Positions 43,380 through 54,433 of a stretch of 64,000 nucleotides of DNA are shown piece by piece. Both the position numbers and the translations under genes were made by a program. Source of the stretch: Moniliella sp. 'wahieum' (taxonomy: Eukaryota > Basidiomycota > Moniliellomycetes > Moniliellales > Moniliellaceae); contig RSEE01000009.1 of NCBI GenBank assembly GCA_003971905.1, forward strand, positions 620,001 to 684,000, read 5' to 3'. Under the pieces are notes generated by a model that was not told where the DNA came from, did no database searches, and saw nothing but the letters and a program-made list of their open reading frames with translations. Every line of letters starts with the position of its first letter. The first letter of the stretch is position 1.

Positions 43380-44534
43380 GGCGAGGGGCAAGCAAGTCGA
43401 CGATGGAGGAGAGGAGCAAGAGGGGGCGACGAACCCGACGCGCCCATTCGCCGCCGTGCCGACGCGGCGTCGCGTCGGCAGGTGCAGGGTGACTGCCCCC
43501 CTGCCGTAACCCTAACGGCCCTTTCACGTCGCTTCGTTCTCCGTTCGGCCCGCACCGCTCCAGTGTGGCCAGACAGAGCCGGGGGATGCAAGTGGCCTCC
43601 GCGCCATCTTGATAGCTCACCGCCGCCCCCTCCGCCTTTCGCACCGTCCGGGGCGTTGCGGCCACGCTGCAGACCGTAGCCCAAGCACTGCGCAGGATGG
43701 CGCCATCCTGGATTCGAGCTTGACATGGCAGTCTATCGATCGTGACCACGCGCGCCGCGCCAGGCCAGGCCCTCCGCTGACAAGTACGGCAGATGGCAAC
43801 CTGTCGTCCAATGGCTAACCCTCAAGAGGGCGCCAGGCTAACCAGGCCTCAGGGACGACAAACCGGACAGGATCCGAGAGCATGTTGGTGTTCGTTCACA
43901 CATTTCACGAGGAGAGTTGGGGTGTTCCACTGGTACCGAGGGTTGCTGGAACGAAAGCTGCCAGCAGGACTCAATCAAACCTGTGGTTATCTACGTCTGC
44001 CACCTTCCTCCTTCCGCACTCGTCCGCTTCCGCAGGCAAAGGCAGCAAACCCCATTCTCCCGGCCCAACGTCCAACGGTGTTGTGACCTTCTGCGGGGAT
44101 CTATCGGAATCGAGGTTTGGGGGGGTCAGGAGAGGCCGTCGGTAGGATGCAACCCGGGCAATTCGGCTCCCGGCACCCACGCCACCGCCACCGCCACCGC
44201 CATCCCCGTCCTCCGACCTGCTGTCACCATGCTGCCCATGCCCAAACGAAGAGGATGTACCGTTCTCTATCGTTAGAGGGACCGGAATCGTGGGGGGCAT
44301 CGGCGGATCACCCGCCGACATACCCACCACCCGCGTCTGGGCCGCGTCTGCGTGGACGCCTTCGCCAGCCCCTACGTCAAGCGGTAGCTGTATTTATAGT
44401 TGGGGGAGGGAAGGCGGGCAAGCCCGGACATACACATTGACAATCATTGGAAGTGAGCCGCTGAGGAGGGTATATGCAAACGGGGTATAGGAGGGGGGAA
44501 ATAGGATAGTCCACGAGCGGGTCGGCAGAGGTAC
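43380..44534. other. intergenic region, one weak minus-strand frame
   Basis: Upstream of DEF1. A 119-codon minus frame at 43971-44330 has moderately protein-like content (PLTIENGTSSSFGHGQHGD, SDRSPQKVTTPLDVGPGE), but no start context, neighbour exon or family supports it. The rest shows nothing recognised. Confidence 0.35.
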
Positions 44535-46540
44535 TTATAGAGTCCCCATCTCTCCCTTGGTCGGTCTCCCCACCGATGAAAGCGAGAGGGAACCAGATGC
44601 CGACGAACGGTCCACCGCCTCCCAGAACTCCTCCTCCTCCTCATCCTCCCATTCCGAATCGGACGCGGGATCTGCATTGTGGGTTGCAGGCCCACTGTCG
44701 TCCCATGGCAGGGTGAAGTGGATAGGGTGGCCTGAGGAGGACAGGGTGTGCGTGTGTGCCGCCCGTGCTCGCACCGGGCCCTGAGAGATGGGCGGCAAAG
44801 ACGTAGGCCGGACCTGGTGGGGGAGATATCAGACGTAAGTGAGGGAGAACGGGGGAGGTGGGTGAGGAGGAGGACAAGGGCAGAGACAGTGACGGAGACA
44901 GAGAGGTAGAGTCCGGCGGAGATGGAGAAAGTAAGGCGAGGGGGAGAGGTGGAAATGGAAAAGTGAGTTGGTCAGATAGAAAGGTGAGCTTCTTAATCTG
45001 GGGCTCAACAAGCGGCCCAAGATCCGGGGCAAAGCAGAGGAGAGAGCGAAGGAATGTGACGCGGCTTCGTTCGTAAGTAAATGTAGTGAGGAGCTCAGTC
45101 AACCCGGCGTGGCGCAGTAGCGCATACACTTCTTCTCGTCCGGGGGGAGAACCTGCACCTGTGCCTGCCCTTCGGTCTGTGATTCACGCCGGCCAGTCAA
45201 GGTGGCTGCACATGCATCAAACCTTTCTTCGCCGGGAGCGCCGATGCTGCTCCTGAGGCTGCGGCGGGTGGCCGCCTCCTCCCAACCCATCCAATGAGCC
45301 CAGAGTACGATCCGCTGGCGGTCGAGCGTGCACGCCAGCAAGATGTCCATAACCCGATTCAAGTTGCCTTCCACGTCGTGGGGGCGAAAGGGGTTGGAAG
45401 GGGGCAGCGCTTCCACGGGTGGCGCAATGCGGTACCCTGCGCCACCCGAACCACTCGGACCGGGCGGGGAGACGGAGGTCTTGTGGAGCAAGCGTACCCA
45501 ACGTCGATGGCGGACAAAGCTCAAGGGTCCGGGAACGGGAGACCATGGATTCTTGTTCCAAGCTGAGGAGAGCGATCGCAGGACTGCCTCCCATCCCCGG
45601 TCCGCCCTCTGTGCGCGGCGATCGGTGCGGCGCTGGGCACGGAGTTCCAGCTTGAGCAAGTGCGCTTCCACTCTCTCTCTCGGGGCGGAGATGGCGGGCA
45701 AGGAGAGAGCGAAGAAAGCCTGCATGACGACCGGTTGCCTGCTCAGCACGTGGCAGAGAACTAGCGAGGCGACGAAGGATACGGGTGTAGGCAGAGCCGA
45801 AATCGAGGGCGTACTGCCACCCGGCATCGTCCGTGTCCAATCCCATGTCCACCGCCCAGCAGGGCCATGCCCATTCCCACTCCGACTCTTGTCCCATCGG
45901 CGGTGCCGAGCTGGTGGCAGTGTAGGCGACCTTGCGCCCCTCCGCATTCGTCCAGGGCCCGGGATCAGTGAAGTTCAAGGCATGGGAGCTAAAGTGACCA
46001 ACACCTCGGAAAACCACCCCTCGCTGGTTCTCCCATAGCACTTCGGTCCGCGTCGACGCTGCCGACGGTTCGGATGGTGGTGGGAGCAATAACTCGCTGG
46101 TTGATTCACTCGCACGTTCGCTCTCATTCTCAGGATGCAAACGAGGGGTCGAGTCGATGGAGGGAGCAACCGAGTGGGAGTTGCGATTGTTGGAAAGGGG
46201 CAGGGCGGCGCCGAAGGAGAGGCGCAGAATGGATGCACCTAAGGAAGAGATGCGCCGGAGGGATGAGGGGCAGGGGGCGCAGAGGTAGGCGCAGAGGTTG
46301 CCGCAGAGACGCAGGCGAGGGAGGGCAAGACGTGTGGTGACGGAAGCGTATGGGAGGCCGAGTATGGGGTCGGGGAGAAGCGGGCGAAGGCTTTGGTGTT
46401 GGTGGGTGGGGCCGTGAGGCGCTGGCGGCGGCGGCGCGCGAGGGAGCGGAAGTGGGAATCGAGGTGTTGGCGATAAGGTGAGTGGGGGGTGCCGGATCGG
46501 GCCCAAGTAGCGGCGTGGCGCTGAGCACGGGTACGGCCAT
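44535..46540 (-). CDS. dysferlin-domain protein, peroxin Pex23/24/30-like
   Basis: Fungal dysferlin-domain peroxins sit in ER or peroxisome membranes and control peroxisome number. From MAVPVLSATPLLG (46540) the N-terminus contains hydrophobic stretches near 46180-46380, possible membrane segments. The DysF N part is clear: LWENQRGVVFRGVGHFSS, DPGPWTNAEGR, EWEWAWPCWAVDMG and GWQYALDFG (46050-45800). The DysF C part is WNKNPWSPVPGPL and FVRHRRWVRLL (45560-45490). Later parts are VMDILLACTLDRQRIVLWAH (45340) and LLRHAGLTELLTTFTYERSR (45090). After a probable intron (acceptor near 44813) comes an acidic tail (SEWEDEEEEEFWEAVDR) ending at 44535. Several frame shifts occur. Which member of the family it is remains open. 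Confidence 0.75.
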
Positions 46541-47458
46541 GGAGCAGCTCGTGCCGGCTGGGGGGATGGGCGTCATGGGTGGGCAGCAGGACGGGGATGG
46601 GGGAGCGGCAATGCGGTGGCGGTGGCGGTGGCGATGGAGATGGCGACGGCGCTCAAGCTGTTGCAGACGGGCGCCGGCAGAATGGCAGTCAAAGGTGCCG
46701 CCGCGCAGGGGAAGCGGTGGCGGTCTGTCCATCGCACCGGCACGGAGAGGTGTTGGTGGGTCAGACTAGGAGCTGATGCGTATGACGGCAGTGATGACGC
46801 GATGACTACTGGTTAATGCGTCGGCCATCGGGCTCCAAAAGGGTCACGTGTGCATCCGCACCCCCCTGTTTCTCTTCACATCTCCGTCTCACTTCTTTCG
46901 CCCGGCACCTTTTGTCCTTCGCCCCCTCGGTTCGCTCCTTGGCAGATAACAGGCTCCACGCAACGACTTGCATTTTCTCTAGCTTGGAACTAGCTGATGC
47001 ACTGAGCAAAAGTTATAACTGTGCCCAGAGGGCGGGCTGCTGTTGTCTGGGGAGTTCTGCCTTTATCTCGTTTCTCTTTCTGTCACACAGAATCCATGAA
47101 GATAAAGCGTGAGCCCCGTGGCATGACTAGCTGAAGGTGCTTAAGCTCAGTGGCGAGGCCGCCCTCATGGGGAAAGATTAAGTAAAGCAGTATTATTTCT
47201 ACGGATGTTACACACACACTTCTAATATACTAGGACCAACAACCCCGCCTGGCAATGCTGAACGTTATACACATTTCATCTCATCAGAACAGGAGGGAGG
47301 TGGGGAACCAGTCGAAGCCCAACGCGTCTTCCAAAACAAAAAGAGGGGCATCACAACGGTGCCGACGGTGGATGAGCGTAATGGGAACCAAGAAGGAGGG
47401 GGTAACACACCTGACGGACGTGCGTAAGCCGCGACATCATCATCGTTTGTTTTTGTTA
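46541..47458. other. intergenic, nothing recognised
   Basis: The left part is GGTGGC-rich upstream DNA of the dysferlin-domain gene. The right part (46810-47458) is AT-richer 3' DNA of the transporter gene. Confidence 0.4.
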
Positions 47459-49400
47459 TTAGGCCGAGTCGGTCGCATAAAGGTTGCCATCCATCTTTTT
47501 GTCCTTGTGAAGTTCTGGTGCCTCGCCAACCAATGCGGCTGGCGTAGCCGACCACTTGCCTTCGTCGGACTTCATGTCGTCCACCGACAACTGGGCCGCG
47601 GCCGCGGCCGGTGGCGTCCAATTCACACTTCCAAGGCTTGCAATTCGGGTCGTTGTACATGACCCCAATTTCTTCAAGCGTGAGGCCCTTGGTTTCATAC
47701 AGTGTCAAGGCCGTGAACACTGCAGCGAACAATTCACTCCTCCGAACACGAATCCGTAACTGAACCCAATCTTGGCAGTGATAGGTGTCGTAAAGAAGGC
47801 GAGCAAAAAGTTCCAGATCCAATTGGTGCAGGACGCCAGAGCTGCCTGCTTGGCTCGCGTTCGAGTGGCACCCGTCTCACACACAGACAAGCCACACCCC
47901 TGGGGCCCAGGTCGCTGCGTACCCCAGTAAACCAAAGCAAGCAGATACCACCATCAGGGTACCCATTGCCTTGGAAATCTTAGGTTCTTCCGACGTGCCC
48001 GTATTGCCAACAGTACCCGCAATGGCATAGACAAACATCCAGATGGACATCCACAGACTTCCGACAATCAAAGGGCGTCGACGACCAACAAACTCGAGGA
48101 TGTATAGGCCAGGCAGCTCACAAGCAACACTGACGGCCCCAAAGATGATTTGGGTCACGAGTGAGTCTTGCAGACCAAGGGGCTTCATTACCTGAGCACC
48201 GAAGTAGCTGCGAAGAAATAGTCACAGGGTCAGTTTACCATTCTTGTATTTAGTCGGCGGGGTGCCAAGAGGGAGTAAATACGAACTAAACTGTTGCAGA
48301 AGTGAAGCAAAGCGCATGGCCGAAGGTCAGAAAGGAACGAAAAGCAGAAAATTCGCGGAGGAAGCGATGCGTACGATAGTTGGCACCCGTCAGCTGCTGC
48401 AGCACTTGGAGCATGCAACACATAGGGTCCGGTAAAGAACTCGATTACGAGGACGGAAGCAGTCAATCCATCCTGCTTTGTTTCCGCTCCTCTTCTGCTT
48501 TGAGCAGGATCTCCTCAACTTCCACCTCTACCAACATATTGGGTTCATTCGGGTTGACCCCACGGTACGAGCAATTGTTTTGCGCACTTCATCCCGACGA
48601 CCGTGAAGCGCATCAAATCGGGGCGACTCGGGGCAAAACGATACACCAATACAAAGTGTCAGACCGAAAACCAATGCAAGGCACACTGGGATGCGCCACG
48701 CTGCGGATCGCTGCGTGGTTCCTAGGCGTCCATGGACATTGCGAGCGGCGATGTCAAAGATGTATCCAAGCAAGATGCCCAAGAAGATGAAGAATTGGTA
48801 CGCGGCCACACTCATCCCATCGAATGTCTTTGGGAACCAACTCGGCAATGTAGGGAGGCACCACCGCCGATAGAGATCCCACGCCCAGACCGGCCACGAG
48901 CCGGCCCATGGTGAACTGAACCCATGACCACTCGCTGGTGGCTTGGACGATGATCCCAACAAAGAAAAAGACCGTTTCGACTTGAATGGCTTTCCGGCGT
49001 CCGATCCAGTCGGCCAAGTAGGGAGAAAGTAGGGCTCCAATCAGACACCCAATCGAGAGCATTCCCACGAATACACCTTCAATCCATGGCTTCCAAGATG
49101 GCACCCACATCTGACCACCCGCTCCGTCATTTTGCAACGTGGCATGCTTGTGGTCGGTGGCAAAGCGCAAAAGAGCGTCATTGTCAATCAGAAGCTGGAT
49201 GAGTAGCCCTGGCAAGTTGGGGTCAGTGAATGTACTCTTTACCAGAAGAAAGGGAACAAGACCAGGCTGGCAGGATGGCCAGGAGGGAAGTGAAAAGGAC
49301 GCACCATGTCGTATCCGAATAGGGCCCCAGCAATGGTCGACATGCAGACCGTGTAGATGCTGATCCACCCGATGGGATGGCCACGCACTTTGAACCCCAT
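47459..49400 (-). CDS. MFS hexose transporter
   Basis: A sugar:H+ symporter or facilitator of the plasma membrane. Exon 1 (GWISIYTVCMSTIAGALFGYDM, ATG at 49400) is joined over a 68-bp intron (49237-49304, donor GTGCGT). Sugar-transporter signatures appear in order: GALLSPYLADWIGRRKAIQ (first GRR loop), MGRLVAGLGVGSLSAVVPPY, YIAELVPKDIRW, FCPESPRFDALHGR, VACELPGLYILEFVGRRRPL (second GRR loop) and LYETKGLTLEEIG near the C-terminus. Twelve membrane segments are expected; most are visible as hydrophobic runs. Another intron is likely near 48210-48420. Frame breaks are placed at 48816 (CCC for CCCC) and 48558 (CCCC for CCCCC). The cytoplasmic tail ends MDGNLYATDSA at 47459. Substrate is not decided by the sequence. 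Confidence 0.88.
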
Positions 49401-51841
49401 GTTGGTTGTATAGCAGTAACAAGTGTGGGGTGGAGGGGGGAGGGTTGTCGGACGATGTGGAAGGGGGGCAGAGCACATTTAAACCAAAATATATAGCGCT
49501 GCCGGATAGCAGCAAACGGCTGAATGGAATCGGTCAACGCCGCGGTCAGCTGAGGGGGGCATTTTCCGGTAACTAAACGCTTTGGCAGCTGACGCTGGCC
49601 CCTCTGCTGCGGCGATGCATTTGCGTCGAGACAAAGGCCGTCGGTCGGTATTAGGCCTACGTCCCAATCTCCCTGCCCTACCACAGCGCTACTGGGCCCC
49701 ATACACCATCGACGATCCCACGAAGGGCCCATTTGGCCCCTGGCAATCACCAAAAACGCCACGCGTGTGGTGGCCTGTGCAGTGGATGCCATGTACGCAG
49801 TATAACAGGCACAATGATGACGCGATGTCGCCTGCGCCGCTCCCCAAGACGGCGCTCTTCCAAGTGGATCGATTGAGGCAGGGCATATGCAAGCGTACAC
49901 TTGCCGCCTAGCGGGCGGCTCTCGCTGGCCGGTGGGGGTGAGGATGGCGACGGCGGTGACGCGCGTGACGTGACGGCTGATCGTTGGATGGGCAATGGGG
50001 AGTAGTATAGTGTCGAATGCCGGCTGGGGCCCCACACGCCAGCGCGGCCAGCACGGGGGCAGTGAGAACCGCGTTGGCCTGCCCGCATCTCGCCCAAGGC
50101 TATTAACATGTTAACACCGCCGCCCATCAGGAACACAGCACAACGCACTTGGCTGTGGCGGGCGCATCCTAGGCTGAGGTTGTTGCCGCACCGAACCGAG
50201 CGGGCTGAGTGCTGGCCCCTTTGAAGAGCGTGAAGCTTCCACGTTATCGATCAGAGAAACCATCTCGATCATCGAGACCATCACTGGCTGCACCAGGCTG
50301 CACCCCCCCATCCCCGGGCCATCCACCGACTGCTCTCTTGCTGTGACAAAACGGTTCTCAGCCGTTCGGCTCAGCTTTCCATTCGTGCACCAGCGCTGTG
50401 CTTAGCCTCTGGCCAGTGGCCTCAGCCTATGCACTGGCGCTTTTTGCACCGTGCATCCTCTCCTCTCCTCTCCTCTCCTCGCCTCTCCGACCCACCCCCA
50501 TCGACCCCAAATCTACGCGCTCTTCGGAGGTGGGCCCCATCGCGTCATCAGATCCCCATCGCGTCCTGCGCCACAGGTTGATACCACGCTGGGAGATTCC
50601 CCGACGGACCTCCTTTATCGATCTTGATCGACCATCTTCCACACGCGACGCCATTGCAGCGGTTCTACCATCGCCATGTCAACACGCCACACGCACATGC
50701 CACACCGCGACACGATGATAGTAATACTTGTCCCACAGCAAGTGCTATACCCTTCTCCCGCCCACCCAGCGTCACTGACGAGCCGGCATTTTTGTGCTCG
50801 GTCTGATATACGAGGCAAGGCACATGCAGGATGCCCAACCGGGGTTAAACTTTTTCCTGTACACGTGCATTGGTAGAGAGTATACCCAAGGATGGGAGGG
50901 GACGAGCTGGGATGCAAACGAATAGCCTGCCCCTGCCCCCGGGGCCATGGCCATTTCGCCCAACTGATGTCACCGGAGTGGCGAAGGTGCCCGTTTTCCA
51001 CAGTCTATCTCGAATAGAAAGAGGGCCAGCACAGGGGCACGAGAACGCCACCGCTGTGGCGTTGCAGAAGAGCAGTTAGATTGGCCAGACGGACCGACGG
51101 CTTGCTCTCCTTCCCTCGGGCTGCGTCTTCGTCAGAACAGATGATTTGCTCTGACAGCAGAGCGCACACGCGTCTCTCCATGTGCCCCGTGCATGATCTA
51201 TAGCTTCTTGCTGCGACCCACTCGACGGGGAGAAAAAGGTGTCGAACCACATCATCCTAGTAGAGTACTGGCACGTAGTTCCCTCCCCATCAGAAGGCAA
51301 GAGGAGCTGTCACAGTGACATGTCCGCATGGGCGTTGCGGAGGAGATACGTCTCCACGCTACATTCTACCCACGCTGGTCATATACCTCTCTCCTCTCCG
51401 TCTCTCTCTTCTCTCTTCTCTCTTCCTGTCGATCCGGCAACGACTCGGACCCTGGAATGCCACTAGTGTCTGCTCGCCCCCTTGGTTCATAGAGGCACCA
51501 AGGAACCGTCCCAGCCCTACGAAGCCCACCCGCGCACGAACACGAAACCAAACAACAAGCATTACAACACGGCATACATGGTGAGCATCCCTTTCTCCAG
51601 CAGGGACGAAAAAAAAAAAAAAAAAGATCAGGCAGCAAAGCAGGCGCAAGGCAAGTAGCCTCCCCCTCCAGCGGCACAGCCCCAGCCACCGCGAGCAGCC
51701 ACGCGACCAGGTAGGCCTTAGGACAGGTCCTGCCCCGCTGCCCAGTCCGCCAACGAAATTGTCCCGTGGGAGGGGCGGCGAGCGCCGGGGAAGGCGGGAG
51801 GAAGGGCGGGGCGAGGCGGTGGGGAGCGAAGCGCGAGCCAA
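49401..51841. other. 2.4-kb intergenic region
   Basis: No gene is supported. Seen are CTCTC repeats (50457-50490), a GAGTACT near 51262, a CTCTC run (51387-51425) and a 17-A tract. GC falls in the middle. Part must be transporter promoter and part the 3' end of the kinase-like gene. Confidence 0.45.
51609..51625 (+). repeat. 17-base A homopolymer
   Basis: The longest single-base run in the intergenic DNA here; its exact length is unreliable. It is not flanked by a target-site duplication or by a retroposed gene. Confidence 0.9.
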
Positions 51842-54433
51842 TCAAACTCGGGTCCGGGCGCGGGTGCGCGCAGCGGCAGAGGCGGGTTTGCAACATGGCG
51901 GGCGGGCGAGCTGGCGGGACCAAATGTCTGCTCCGAAGGCTCGATGGGCGGGCAGTGGCGCGCAAGCCAAACCAAGGGTGCCGCTCAATGTCCTTCCTCC
52001 CGCCAGCCAGCTGGCCCAAGCAAGGAGAAAGAGAGAGGAGGGATTGAGCAAGCCAAAGAGGAGGTGCGTGACGTGCTGCAGTTCCGCCCCGGGCGCAGCG
52101 GCAAACGCTGGCGCCAACGCGTCCGCCACAGGTACCGACGTGATGCCCTTAAGAATCAGCTGGGACAGGCGGTCGTTGCTGTAGGGCGCACGTGGGCTGA
52201 GGGGCGATGTGCGTGTGGAGCTGGCGGGGTCGCTTTGCGTCGAGTCGGACCAAGGACTGGTAACGAGCGGAACCTGCGCCTTTCGTCGTTGGCCATCGGG
52301 AGCAAACGGGGTGTGACCGGCGAGCAACTCAAAGAGCAAGATGCCCAGTGCCCAAAAATCGACCGCCGCTGTGTAGCTTGTTTTCTGGATCACCTCGGGG
52401 GCAGTGAACTCGTCCAGGTCGACCAACGGCAATGGGGGGAGCGTAGACGGTCGGCGTTCCGACAAGGCGCCTGGGTCGCCCTCATAGGGTATGGGTACCG
52501 GGGGCACCGGAAGCAAAAACTGGGCCTGGCCAAACCCAGCAAGCTTGATATACCCATCCGAACCAAGCAGCACGTTTTCGGGCTTGACGCCGCCATGGAC
52601 AATGTGGCGCGAATGGACAAAGTCCAAGGCGTCCAGAAGGCTAGCAAGGTAAAAGCGGGCCATCGAGGGAGCCATGCGGTGGTCCGTGCAGTGATCCAAC
52701 AGTTGGAACAGATTGCCCCCTGGCACATACTCGAGCATGACAAAGTCGCGCGATTCGTGGCGGAGCGAAGTGTAAAATTCGACAATCAAGTCGTGCTTCA
52801 GACTGGAGAGCAGCTCGGGATCCGTTGTCCCCTTGTCCTTTCGCGTTACCTTGACGACAGCCAGATCGCCCAACCGAGCGGGCGAGCGAGTTTGTTCCTC
52901 GGGTGGACGAGGATCGACAAGGAGCACACGGCTGCGCCGCCCAGCATCCAGGGATTGACGAACACGGATCGTGTCCAAGCGAAACTCGGGAGGCGACGCT
53001 CGGCCGATCAAGTTGGAAAACGGGGCGGCGGACGAGGCGTGCTGCGGCGAAGTGGCAACAATGCGGGGCGGCGGACGAGGTGCATGCGAGGGGTGAATCA
53101 GCCCGGGCAACGACAAGGAAGGGCCTCCGCTCGTCTGAGACGCATGGGGGGAGTAGTGAGCAGGATAGGCGGGTGTACCGCTGTCCCATGGATGCGTTCG
53201 TGCCACGCGAGAGGCGGGTCGCGGATCGCGCGATGACAGGTCCCAGGGACGCTGCGGTGGCGGGTAGGACGGATGGGCAGAGCGGGGGGCATGATGCGGG
53301 CCAAGCGCGCGAGTCCAATCTTGCGGCAAGCGTCCTGGTGACAGGGGGCCAGCAGAGTGTGATGCACGCGGCGAAGTCCGCGGCGGGTTCACGAGCGAGT
53401 AGGAACCTGTCCGCCGATGCAACGACGAAGCGTAGGGCGCGGGTAAGGGGGGCACACCTAACGAGCGCAGCGAAGGCAGTGGCTCGCCCTTGGTCGTGTT
53501 CGTCCTTCCTGCGGCAGGACCCAACAGGGGTCCCGTCGACGATCCTGTGGACTTGCGAGCGGCGGGGGGCGGTCGGGTGGGGTAGGAGGGAAGATGTAGG
53601 TCTGGCTCCAGGAGACGTGTGTGTAGTGGGCCATACAGGGGGACGGGCAGCGTTTCTTGTGGAGCCCCATGGCGGGTTAGCAGCGGGTGCCGAGGCAGGC
53701 GGGCGGTCGCGGTGGGAGGCAGTGTGGCTGGCCCTGCGCTCAAGAACGGCTGGGTCGGTTTGGACGGAAAGTTGCATGGCTGGAACCTTGCGCCGCTTGG
53801 CAGGAGGAGGGTGGATGAGCGAGGGCGAGGTGGTGATGGATGAGGCGGGCGGGAGAGATGAGGCGGCGGGGTAGGCGTAATGGTAACTCCGTGCTCGCGG
53901 GCCCATAAAAGGGCGGTGCGGGAGAGCTGGTGTTCGGCGAGCTCGAGGCCGAGGTGCTCGCGGAGGGACTCGCGAACGGAGGAGGGACGTTATTGGGAGG
54001 CAGAGATGCTAGGGGAGTAGTGTACGGTGGCACGCCCGCCTTGGGAGAGTCGGAAGACGTGGCGCTGGGCTGGGCGGTGGCCCAGGTACGCAACAAGGTC
54101 TGGTCTGCCGTATCACGCACCGTTCGAGGCGGGAGCGGAGCGAGGCAGGCAGACGGGCGGTGCCTGTCCGCCGCAGCGTGCCGGGCGGGGACATGCCAGT
54201 GCTGGGGGAGGGGGAGGGAGAGGGGGAGGGGGAGGTGGGCAGGGAGAGTGCCTCGGCGAGGGAAAGGCCGGCCCAGGTTACGATGGGGTCAGGGCGGTGT
54301 GGGTGGGGACGAGGAGGTGACGCTGGGCGAGCGCGCGATCGGGGTCGGAGGTGCCGCCGCAGAGAGCGGCAAGCGCCATGCGGTCGGTGGACGGCGGCGG
54401 GGCTGGGGATGGGGTGTGAGAGGAGAGCGGCAT
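51842..54433 (-). CDS. AGC-like protein kinase fold, predicted pseudokinase
   Basis: A large frame with a kinase-like domain at about 52950-52250. Kept features are AVVKVTRKD (the beta-3 Lys), HDLIVEFYTSL, FVMLEYVPGGNLFQLLDH and KPENVLLG. The peptide-positioning and F-helix part is FTAPEVIQKTSYTAAVDFWALGILLFEL (seen in two pieces). Lost features are the catalytic Asp (HGGVKPEN instead of HRDLKPEN) and the metal-binding Asp (LAGFGQA instead of TDFGFA). The long N-terminus is Ser/Pro-rich, with a helical SVRESLREHLGLELAEHQL (near 53960). A GGG at 53984 for GGGG explains the break before it. The most upstream supported start is about 54433. The C-terminus to 51842 is low-confidence and may be intronic. 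Most similar by eye to the PKA/AGC group. Confidence 0.75.

Noticed and set aside
43971-44330. 119-codon minus-strand frame as a gene
   Set aside because: Some protein-like words, but no start context, partner exon or family; kept only as a remark in the spacer entry.
45105-45175. tRNA-like start (GGCGTGGCGCAGTAGCGC)
   Set aside because: No matching T arm or acceptor 3' strand follows within 100 bases. The sequence lies in the coding strand of the dysferlin-domain gene.
51609-51625. poly-A as the tail of a retroposed element
   Set aside because: No upstream gene copy, no target-site duplication and no reverse-transcriptase remnants were found.
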